Shown: piece by piece, positions 54,086-64,000 of the stretch
How positions within the stretch are numbered: position 1 is the first letter of the stretch
Layout: each line of letters starts with the position of its first letter
NCBI RefSeq assembly: GCF_964199755.1
Contig: NC_133903.1
Location: 4,853,001-4,917,000 of the forward strand
Length of the DNA stretch: 64,000 nt
Reading direction: 5' to 3'
DNA from: Larus michahellis
Taxonomy: Eukaryota > Chordata > Aves > Charadriiformes > Laridae
The notes under the pieces: generated by a model
Databases searched by the model: none
Told to the model about the DNA's origin: nothing
The model's input: only the letters and a program-made list of their open reading frames with translations
Program-made: the position numbers and the translations under genes

Positions 54086-57000
54086 TTGTAGCGTGCTGCA
54101 GGTCAGGTCTGTCTTCATCCTTCCAGCTGTAATGCAATAGTGAGAGGTAAATAATGGAAAGAAAAAAGTGGAAAGAAGGTCTTCTGACTTGAGATGTGTA
54201 TCTGAAGTAATTCCAGGATAGTGGGGAATAGAGAAATTCGTATGTATACACTGTTAAATATGCATAAATGAGGAACTTGAAGAGACCTTCTGTCTATTTG
54301 GGAACAGCTAGAATTCCTGCTAAATAAGACTCAGCAATTCATGTGGCAACTAGGGTGGTCTTGATTTTTAACCAATAAAAGAACCAGCCTCTTGATCCCT
54401 GGCTTTTTTGCAGTATCTGTTTCTTTCTCTCTTTTCCCAGCCAAATGCTCAAACATACCCAGAAAAGCCTGTTCTTTTCCCAGCTGGCTGCATCTCTGTG
54501 GAGAGAGTCTGTGGCCCTCTCCCATTTCAGGCCCGTTTGACCTTGCCTTGTAACCAGATGTTTCACTGGAGAACTTACACTTGGGTTGCGTTCAGCTGCT
54601 GGTGAACTCTCTGCCTCGGTCAAACGGCTGTAAACAAAACCAGCCCAAGAAAAACAAAACCTTTTCTAAACTGAGTTGGCCAAGGACAGATCTGAGTCCA
54701 GAGATGCAGATGTCTGTTAGCATGTTGATGAGGCTGCAGAGAGAAGCTCATCTGCCATCCCTGATCTTCAAAGATGGCTTTCACTTAGCTGAGGGATTGT
54801 TTTTTTGGGATAACAACTATTGTTCCCCTTGTTTCCAGGGCTTTGGAGATACATGACACACAGACCCCTTCCAATGCTGCCCACGGTTCATCATACTGTT
54901 TGCAGCTGTCCCTGCATTTGAGTGAGTTTCTGGCCAAGAGTATTTAGAAAGTGGTGGCTTGCTGGCCTGAAAGTTTCAGAAGAACAAATCACAAGAACAC
55001 CATAGCAAAATGATTAGTCAGAGACATCCTTTATTCCGACAGGCACATCACATGCCTGTTGAGATTATTCACCTGGCACTTGTAGACGGGCTTTCTGCAG
55101 AAACGGTCCTGTCTTCCACACTTGATCAGGAGAAGACGCCAGTAGTGTCTTCTGGGGTTAACACTTCAGTGGGCGTTTAGGTTGTCAGAACGTTGTTCTT
55201 CAGTTTGGGAAGTGGCCAACTCTCAGAGTTCCTGTTTTGCACAAGATATGTTGGGGCTGATCATTAGCTTAGATGTGCTGAGAGCCTCACTTGCAAGATG
55301 GCATCTAGAACACCATGGGGTCCCCTCATCCTGTAGTGGCAAGTTACAGGAGTTGGAGGCTGCTGCCCCAGGCTGTTCCAGCTTGGTTTGGACCTGGGAA
55401 TCAGATCTGGGAAGACTTTTTCCATTTGAGTTGTGCTTGGCCAGGTTAGAGGGCAGAGGGGCTGTGCAAACTGCAAGATTTGCCCCATCATCTCTGAACA
55501 GAATCAGATCTTGAGCCAGAGCCCTTCTCCCGTGAAAGGGTGTATTATGCCGAGTTGAGATCACTGGGAGAGGGATTGCTTGGCACACTGATCACTGCTG
55601 TACCAGGAAGGATGGAGGCCTGCGACTGAGCAGCGTACACACAGAATCGTGTTGATACCCACACCAGTGATTTCTCCTCCAAAAGGGTCAGACTTGCCTG
55701 TCCCTGAACATCTGCTACCACTAAGCAGACATCCACCACTGTGTTGAGATATTTATCCAATATTCAGTATTCCTTCAGAGGGAAATGTGCCATCTCCCGC
55801 TCCTACATGTATACTAGCTCCACTTTCTACAGCCAAGTACCAGCTTGCCGTAGGAAATGTCGAGGTGACCTGGCTACAGCCCATGGCCACTTTCTCCACT
55901 GATCCGTCTCTGGCCCCATAAATCATTTTTAATAACCAGAGTGCTCTTAATGCAGCAGTTCTAATGTGGGGTAGATCTGTTTAACCTAATCTGAGTATTA
56001 AAGCTGGTCACAGTGATATCTGAGCACCTGTGACTTCCTCAGTCCAGCTAGAATTCAGGACTGCGAAGCCAATGGCTTTTCCTGTTCATGCTGTACTGGC
56101 ACATCCCTCTTGGGGTGATTAATACCTTGCTGAGATGGCATTAAGGTCAGTTACACCAAGGTAAGGAAGAGATTAATAGGGCCAATGGGCAGATATTCCT
56201 TTCAGATTCTCAAATGAAAAAGTTTGCAGACTTCCTAGACCTTGTCTTCAGTATCTCAGGGAGACATTCTTCTTTTGTAAGAGGCTTGGGGTGGCATTGC
56301 TCAGCCAACTGGGCACAAGGAGAGAGCTGGAAAGAGGAAGGGATCTGATAACACTGTTTTGCCCTCTGTGCTTAGCTCGACACTTCATTCTGTTTTAAAC
56401 ATCCGCTTCATCATTCCTGCTGTCCAATATCTCACTATGGCCTCAGCAAGAGCTATTTTAATCCCTCATCATTCATCGGGAGGCCCCTTCCTGTTGCCTT
56501 TCTATCTGCTCCCGCGTGCATGTATGTGCATCTCTCCATCGAGAAATCCCCTCTGCTAGCTGTTGTCAGAAAGGTCACCCAGGGATATTCACAAACAGCA
56601 GGTGTAAAATTAACAACTGGTGCGATTCCAGTCATCTGGCAGGAAGGAAAACATTGGACAATAGGTAGAGCCAGGGTAAAGTTTCCAGCTGAAGGCTCAT
56701 TGCCTGATATAGGACGGCAGATCGGTGGGCTGGGAACTCTCCTAAGAATGTGAAACCGATAGGGTATTAGCAGGCTCTCTCTGCCCCTCCAACACAATTG
56801 TTTTCAGCTTGCTGAAAAATATTTGGAAATGTTACCGAGCAGGACGTGTGGGCGAGAAGGCATCCTCCAGCCAATCAGCCGAGTAGATTTCAGCCCTCCC
56901 CTTGAATTTCAAGCTTTTGTTTTCCCTGATGGAAAGGAAGGTGAATCGTCCATGATTAATTTAGGGATCTTAAAGCATTTTGGATGAGTTCCTGCAGCAC

Positions 57001-57201
57001 ACTAACAAGTGGTGCTCTCAAGGATTACGGAAATTGTAGAGAGATGGCAAGATAGATGGGTGGATATATGATCAATACAGATTCTGACCCATTATAATTT
57101 TTGTTAGTGGAACTGATTTTAGCTGCATGAAACAATGTGAGTATGACTCAATAATGGCATCTTGATGGTATAAGTTTTTTGAAGTCATGAATGGTAGATC
57201 T

Positions 57202-57757
57202 TAGAATCATAGAATCATCTAAGTCGAAAGGGACCTTTGAGGTCATTGAGTCCAACCATCAACCTAATACTGCCAAAACCACCACTGAACCATGCCCCTC
57301 AACACCACGTCTACCCATCTTTTAAATTCCTCCAGGGATGGCGATTCCACCACTTCCCTGGGCAGCCTGTGCCAATGTTTGATAACCCTTTTGGTGAAGA
57401 ATTTTTTCCTAATATCCAATCTAAACCTCCCCTGGTGCAACTTGAGGCCATTTCTTCTTGTCCTATTACTTGTTACTTGGGAGAAGAGATCAACCTCCAC
57501 CTCGCTATGACCTCCTTTCAGGTAGTTGTAGAGAGAAATGAGGTCTCCCCTCAGCCTTCTTTTCTTCAGAATAAACAAGCCCAGTTCCCTCAGCCGCTCC
57601 TCATAAGACTTGTTCTCCACATCCCTCACCAGCTTCGTTGCCCTTCTCTGGACATGGTCCAGCATCTCAATGTCTTTCTTGTAGTGAGGGTCCCAAAACT
57701 GAACACAGTACTCGAGGTGGGGCCTCACCAGTGCCGCGTACAGGGGGACAATCAGAT
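57202..57757 (-). mobile_element. CR1 LINE 3' fragment, intergenic
   Basis: The plus strand starts TTAGAATCATAGAATCATC, the complement of the CR1 3' end. It continues with the usual 3' UTR and ORF2 end to about 57757 (GGTGGGGCCTCACCAGTGCC). The minus-strand frame still reads 154 codons (e.g. [33 protein letters not shown]), so this copy is less decayed than the one in CPSF4. It is 5'-truncated. Confidence 0.94.
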
Positions 57758-60700
57758 CTTGTTAGATCTTGACCAATGTCAACAACCAGAATGGTGGCTT
57801 GAGTCCATGAGCACAGGAGTAAGATTTACTGTATAATTCAGGCTGTGGATGTACCCAAGGAAAGTTGGCAGCACTGAAAACAGTGAAGACAATGGAGAAT
57901 GGAAAAGATTGTTGAGAAGTTTTGTTTAAACCATGGTGAGCTAAGTTGTTCTGCAAGTAGTAGAGAGAATGCAGTAGCTCTTCCCAGCATGGAGAAAGAG
58001 TTTGGCCAGAGGTTTTAACTAACAGCCTTTCCTTTGCTCGTGTTCAAACACAGAAGCCTTGCCTCTATGAAGTAAGAGTAAATGTATGGGGATCACTGCA
58101 CCTCAAGACTGCTACATTGGTGTCTACAGCTGTCTAACTTCTTTGGTCTTCTCTGCCCTTCTCCTTCCTCACCCTCAAAGCTGTCAGTTAGTGTGACATG
58201 ACACCAGGTTTCTTTTGGCAAAATACTACCACACCACAAACAGAACCTGTAGGCTTCTGTCTGTCTTACACAGTGTCCATCCTCTGCTTAACCAGGTTTG
58301 GTACAAGCTCCATCCAACCACAATACAATTAGTGCTGAAAAACTGCTCTTGCAGGTCCCTGAGCCTATGTAGGGATCCCATTGCTCTCGCTTAGCAGGGA
58401 TCTCGCACATGGACTGTGCTGACAAAGGATGCCTGGGCTGAGAGGAGGTCTGATAACGCTGTGTAACCCTGACATACGTTGTCAGCAGCGCTGCCATCGC
58501 CAACGACAGCAAGGGGGAGGACTGAAATTCTCCCGTTCAATTGGGCGAATTTGACACCTTCTCGTTCTTGTGTCCTCGTGGCTCGGCCACTTGACATTTC
58601 TAAACATTCTCAAGCAAGTTCACTGGAAAACTATCCCATGTCAGGAGCTGGTGATGTCAAGGCTAATAACAGTCCTGAGGTCAAATCCTTCTGATCCTTC
58701 AGGCAAGGACCTCAAGATTTGGCTCCAAGTCAATAACAAGGTCTGTCACGTCGACGATGGCTTATTATGAATCCCAGTGCAAGCCTTTCCCAAACAAAGT
58801 GCGTTCGTTTGGTTTTCCATGCAGGAAAAGGTTATTAGTTTCCAAAGGCAGCTTCCCTCTTCCTTGCATAGAGCAGCGAGCAAAACCAGTGAGCTTGGAA
58901 TGGGCAACAGCACTTCGCCTCAGAGCAGGAGATGGGGACAATGATAAATCTTTATCTGGGAAGTTTTTCTCTTCCCCTCTGGAATGGTGCAAGATGATTG
59001 TTTTCGTCTCTAGAGATGCTGAGGTTTTCTTTCTGTGTCTCTTTCCATCATTTGGATCTTAGCAATACCACTCGGCTGCCTTTGTTAACGTGACAATGGA
59101 CCTCAGAAAGAGGGATCGAGCCATATTGGGAAATGCACAGCTGGATGTCGGGGAAGGAGATAGCGAGGATCTTATTGGCTCACACTTGTGCTGCAGTGAA
59201 TACAGGAATTGTAGGATGACATTCACTTTGCTATTACATTATAATCCTGACAGCGTGTTGAGAATGATGCCACTGGAACAGTGTCCAAAACGATAATTAT
59301 AACCACTTCCTATTTTTAATTTCCTCTTAATAAGGGAACCAGTGGTCATCATCCTAACAATAATGATTCTGCTCTGCCCTTCCAGATGTCAGAACATTAT
59401 AAAGCACGGGTCAACAAACACTGATGTCTCTCTACAGGCCTTTCTTCTGAACTGAAAACTCCGTGCAACCCATCCCACCCAGACACACACATCAGCAGGT
59501 ACGAACCAGGACGCTACAGAAAATGCCGTACCTGCTTTTCTGTTGGCCTCGTTTGAATCATGGAGAAATAAGGTGACTCACTCAATGTCCCGTGGTGAGT
59601 CAGTGGTAGAGAACAGATTCAGCTGTTCACATCTCCCCATTTTTCTCTGTCAAATGACCTTTTTGCTGTTTTTTAGAAGGCATTTGACATGAGGTTCCTA
59701 AATATGTAAGCTGATGTTCAGAATTGCTGAGTCCTCACTAGCTCCCCTCCAGGCAGTACCCAAACATGATATCCATGGGGAAAGCTGTCTTGTCTTGAAT
59801 AACAGCAACCGCTAATGGTTATTCCTCTTTATGCGCTCATATATGTTTTTGCAGGTGGACTCCAGCTCTGCATACCCATCCAATCTGATGCACGCAGAAC
59901 CAGCACAAGACAAGGAGGACCACAGCAGACAGCCCCAGTTTCCTGAACTGCTATTAACAACAACGTGCCTATTTCACACATCCCTCCGAAAGACCCGCCT
60001 GATGATAGGAAGTCCTTTGGCTGTGAGAGTTCGAACTATGGTTGTCAAAAGTCTTAGCTAAGGGAAAGTTGGTCCATGTCACTTGGCCGAGTGATGCTTT
60101 TCTTCTGAACAGCTACTGACTCCAGAGAGAGTGGGTTTCTCATTTTGCAGAGCACTTATCTCCTGCTGGCTTACAGGAAGTTTCTGTAGGATCTCTCTAC
60201 ATTGAAGGTCAGATTTCATGTGTCTTCTGAGATCCTAGAACCAGGGTTCTACTGTGGTAGAAAAGCAGAAAGGAGAAGACTATATGAGGTTAGCAACATC
60301 TGAGCAAAACAGCATTTATGGCTCAGACAGCCATTCCAATTATCCAGCACTTAGGCATTGAGAAGATTCAGATAAGAGGTCTCAGATTTAGCTCCTCTCT
60401 TCTCTCTGCAAGTTAATGTGCCACTTTCCTTTTTTTTTTTTTTAAGCAGACAATCAAATCCTTGATAGCAAATTTCAAGTTAACAGGAAAAGACTGTGTC
60501 TGCAGAGAATGGAAAGAACCATTTTGGCTCTAGTGAATTTTGTGATCCACCTGAAGCACGGGTAGCTATCATTACACACTACTTAAACAAGCTAGCGAGC
60601 TTGTTGCAAGAGTAGCTGGATAAAATCCTATGGCTTTTTAATAAAAATATCTGAATCCATGATACATCATTTGCTGTACTGGATAAAACCTAACTGAGCT

Positions 60701-63440
60701 CCTGTTATGCTTCCATCAGGGCTATTTATACACTGTGACAATGCAGGAGCCTAGTTTCCGACTTCTGCCTTAAATCTGAGAAGAGTCAATTGAAAATCTT
60801 ATAGTTCCTGCAGTATTAGGTCATATGAAAACCTTAACAAAAGCTCTGCTCTGTTGCCCCATCCATTTCTTCTCCATTGCAAGGGGGCAGACTGCCGAAA
60901 GAAGAGGTGTTATCACCAAGCTGATAGGAGCTGTCTCCCTTCCTTCCCTGGAGCATTTATACAGGTCAGTCCCTCTAATACGTAAGCTCTCATCTCCTGT
61001 CAGTTTCCTCATAGGAGAGCTTCCCAGTTTTTCTTCTCTCCTCACTGCATAGCCACCCACAAACAGCTTTTCAGTCATCTGAATGCTCGTAGATCACTAG
61101 CATATAGCAAAGCTTTGAGGAGCACGTGCAAACAACCTATATACTAATCCAGCAGCACAGTGTTGAGGCTTGTCTTTGTTTTCTGGGATAGGTAATCATC
61201 AACTTTGGAAGAGCTTCTTCCTTAACGCCTTGCTTCTAAAAGGTCATCAATCCAACCCTGCTTTCTACCAAGAGCTATGGCTCTAAACCCTGTTACACTT
61301 CCGAGTGATGCCCTTGGCACTCACCCATTCTAGCGACTTCTCGTTACCCGGGTATGTCAGCAAACACTTCTGCAGGGTCCTGACACCTGGTGTGAGGGTG
61401 AAGCAGCAGAAAAGCTCTGCTCCTCTGAGCCTTTTCTATCTACCACAGAGCTGACTGAATCTCTCCCCCCACTTGCCCTTTGCATTACGCTATGGGGCGG
61501 AGAGGAAGCAATCCTCTGAATCTAAAACTCTCCTACCCTTCTTTTCCCACACAAGTTAATTCCCAGCCCTGGCTTGCTTCTGCTCCAGCCCCCTTCGGAG
61601 CGTGCTCTCATTAAGACCCCAGAGGGAGGAGGTGATGCTCTGAAATTGTCTTAATTGCTCTTGTTTATGCTGGTTACGATGGCAATAAGTTGCCATGCAG
61701 AGGAGGCTTTCTTCAGATGTGCAGGTTCTCCATTGTTCCGTATTCTGAAGGATTGTCTGTAGGCAGCTCCAAGTCATTTACAACAATAGATTAATATGAA
61801 GATCAGTAATACTGGGTGACTCACAGTCACACACATGTAAGACCCGCCAATCGCTGTGACCTGCCACCGGATTTGAGGAGATGTTAAATGTTGCTGGTAT
61901 GCTCTTGCAGGATGCTGAAGAGATAATGCTTTGCACTTGCAGTTTCTGCTACCCAGGAGCTCCCCAAACATGAATGGAGAACGCTGTTTTGCTAAGGCAG
62001 GCAGTGACTGTTACACTCACTGGAAAGCAGGGAACTGGCACAGAGTGTGTCTTTTGTCCAAGGTAAATTTTCAAGTGCCAAAGTTTAAACAGGGGTCAGG
62101 AATCCTGACTTTTAGTCCCTGATCTATCAGCCAGGAACTCTGTTGTCCAGATCCTAAAGAGGATCTTTTATGTGTGTTGTGTGCTACTTGTACTGTATCC
62201 CATTTGTCACCCTTGAAAAACAACAGAGAACATCTCCATCTCACAGGCTCTTCTCTGGACCTCTGCAGTACAGTGTCTGGGTCTTCAACTGGCAGAGACC
62301 CATTGGAGATGATGTTGATATTCCCCAGCTGTGGGTTTGCCCCTTCTGTCCCACTGTTCAGACTTAGGGCTTCATGCTAGGACTGACTGCATTGGACTCG
62401 GGGTACTTTGCTTTCCATTCTTACTTTTCCGGATAGTCCCAGTCTGCCAGATCAATATCAGAGGCACCCTACATCCCTCTGATCCATCCGTTGAACCAAG
62501 AGGTCTGTGTGCCATCCTTTCCCCTTTATTCTTGGCTCAGGTATATATGTGCCCTCCTACTATGTCCCCACTAGTCCCCGTTCCTCTGGGATCCACCATT
62601 CTCCTTCCCTGTGCCAGACACTCCATGCATCCCCTGCCTTTCTCACCCATCATTCTTTCTACTTCTCCCCTGCTGGCAGGGGCTCACCGTTTCCCCCATC
62701 TTTCCTTTCCTCCATGCCGGCTGAAAGGAGAGATGCCCACTCCCATTTTATCCCTGTCTGGGAGATACATTATTCAAAGAGTAGGGAACACAGGCAGAGC
62801 TGAGAGGAAGGCTGGGTGGTGCTGGAAGGAATTAACAGCTGCTCTTGACTCTAAAGTCCATCACAGAGCTGGGTCGAGCTGCTGAAACTCCTCACCAGTT
62901 TCCTATTTTCTGCCTATTTTCAGTCCTTGGATGCTGACAACAGCCCCATAATTTCCAGTGTCAGTTAGGTTTGGTGCTCTGTGTTACCATATCACACGTA
63001 CTCCAGCAAACGACAAGTGGAGAAATACTTTCCAGCTGAGTGTGAAAAATTGCCTTGCTTAGTCCATAAGTAATGTGCTTCGTTGCGTCTAGCTAATTTT
63101 CTTCCCCATATAAAACAGTGCAGTTTCTGCATAATTTTGCACATTAAAAAAACACCAGATCTCAAGAGCTTGATGGTGGGCCAGGCCCCAAGTGTGTCGC
63201 TAAGCAATTACTGAGTCCCGGCCTGCCTCAAGCTGAATAAAACCTTGAGGCAGAAGCTGTGGACCTGACCCCTGATTAGATCTGTGTGCTTTTCCATATT
63301 CATAACAACAGAAGTGTGCTTATACCGGGTCAGCAAAGGGCTGTCTTACATGTAGCCCCAAAGAGGGTACCTAGGAAGAAAAAGGAAGACTTTTCTTCCA
63401 TAAATATGTATTTCATTTGGAAATATAACTTAATTAAATT
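57758..63440. other. Gene-poor interval, second part
   Basis: No coding exon or RNA gene is recognised. A MIR-like fossil lies at 59558-59640 and a T-run at 60429-60443. Short open frames, including a 184-codon frame at 62331-62885, have no known motif, no flanking splice support and ordinary composition. Confidence 0.55.
59558..59640 (-). mobile_element. MIR-like SINE fossil
   Basis: The order AAATAAGGTGACTCACTCAA, then GTGAGTCAGTGGTAGAGAAC, matches the complement of the MIR core ('...AAGTGACTTGCCCAAGG...AGTCAGTGGCAGAG...'). The fragment is short and diverged. Confidence 0.5.
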
Positions 63441-63489
63441 GTTAGAAGTTCTATGTAATTAGTAACCCTCAGCGGATTTCTCTTCCACA

Positions 63490-63700
63490 AACTTTTCCAG
63501 ACTCCCCTCAAGTTCATATACAATTTTAGCTTTTTTGAACATCCTGTGGCAAGGAGTTCCTCAGCTTAACAACATATCTCCTTTCATTTGAACCTGAAAT
63601 CCCCCTGTTCCCAGGAGGTTTTGAACCACCAGCCTTTTAGCTAGCAGTGGTATACGTTCACAAGCACCTTGAATTAGCCATATATTTAGCTGTAAAATTT
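63490..63700 (-). mobile_element. Ancient CR1/L3-type LINE fragment
   Basis: The plus strand contains ACATCCTGTGGCAAGGAGTT, then CCTCAGCTTAACAACATATC. It continues with TTTCATTTGAACCTGAAATC and a diverged stretch that would correspond to the 'Leu-rich' 3' end of ORF2. This is the signature of CR1 lineages shared among reptiles and seen as old fossils in amniotes. It is much older than the three clear CR1 copies in this window. Confidence 0.5.
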
Positions 63701-63719
63701 GTCTACTTTCTCCATCCGT

Positions 63720-64000
63720 TTGAATCCACTATCTACTGTAAATCTGCACTGCAGTGTAGCCACCATGCTGGAAGGAGAAATGCAGAAGAACTTGAAGGTC
63801 TTAGAATGAAATAGTGCCAAGTACCTGCATGAGGTACCTGTGGTCACCTATGAAAGAACCCCCTTGGAGTCACCACATGCTGCCATCACTAGACGGTGAC
63901 ATCTCCCAAGCTTTGGAGCAGACCTGGTTGACAATCCAGAAGAGGGCAATGGTGACACATCCTCACTGATGCTCTGAGCACCAAATCAGCTGAGGACAGC
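63720..64000. other. Sequence at the window end with no recognisable feature
   Basis: No exon, repeat family or RNA gene could be supported here. The window ends inside this unannotated stretch. Confidence 0.5.

Larger units (their letters stand above)
40136..57200. other. Gene-poor interval downstream of ATP5MF, first part
   Basis: About 17 kb show no exon that I can match to a protein, no RNA gene and no convincing recent mobile element. GC content falls to genome-average or below. Open frames are short, mostly under 120 codons, and look random. Features seen are a T/A-rich, TAAT-containing patch near 46545-46640, small imperfect repeats at 48370-48480, TAAT-rich sequence at 50805-50940, octamer motifs at 52981-53015 and old SINE fossils near 53.5-54.1 kb. 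Confidence 0.6.

Noticed and set aside
61235-61275. AGGTCATCAATCCAACCCTG, similar to a CR1 3' segment
   Set aside because: Only about 20 bases match and the flanks do not follow CR1, so it was not called as an element.
62331-62885. A 184-codon plus-strand frame
   Set aside because: No known motif, ordinary base composition, and no supporting splice or promoter signals.

Overview
This window is vertebrate nuclear DNA and almost certainly from a bird. The evidence is split genes with GT-AG introns, CpG-island promoters, CR1 LINEs with the typical avian 3' end, only degenerate MIR-type SINEs, compact introns, and proteins very close to mammalian orthologues. The species cannot be named from the sequence alone. 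From memory of the human 7q22.1 map, the gene order and orientations match it: ARPC1B(+), PDAP1(-), BUD31(+), PTCD1(-), CPSF4(+), ATP5MF(-).

Layout. Bases 1-5795 hold GC-rich upstream sequence and probably one or more non-coding first exons of ARPC1B. ARPC1B coding exons lie at 5806-10621 (369 aa) in GC-rich DNA full of GGATG-type simple repeats and a nested minisatellite. PDAP1 (181 aa) runs the other way at 12583-20977 and meets ARPC1B tail to tail. PDAP1 and BUD31 (144 aa, 21808-23351) start head to head from one CpG island. BUD31 and PTCD1 (710 aa, 24229-28407, minus strand) meet tail to tail across a palindrome that gives a poly(A) signal on both strands. PTCD1 and CPSF4 (243 aa, 28765-35516) share a second bidirectional CpG-island promoter with NRF1, ETS, GC-box and CCAAT motifs. 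ATP5MF (89 aa, 37958-39971) converges on CPSF4 and starts in a third CpG island. All six reading frames were rebuilt exon by exon, and every exon phase closes.

From about 40.1 kb to the end there is no recognisable coding exon. This gene-poor stretch holds one clear CR1, one very old CR1 fragment, several MIR-like fossils and some AT-rich patches with homeodomain or octamer motifs that could be conserved regulatory elements.

The genes form a housekeeping cluster, not a pathway: actin branching (ARPC1B), a phosphoprotein (PDAP1), pre-mRNA splicing (BUD31), 3'-end processing (CPSF4), mitochondrial RNA handling (PTCD1) and ATP synthase (ATP5MF). I found no previously undescribed system. The most useful unusual observations are the palindromic two-strand poly(A) site, the GC-AG intron in CPSF4, the nested minisatellite and splice-site-proximal G-quadruplex motif in ARPC1B, and the TISU/YY1-like start of ATP5MF.
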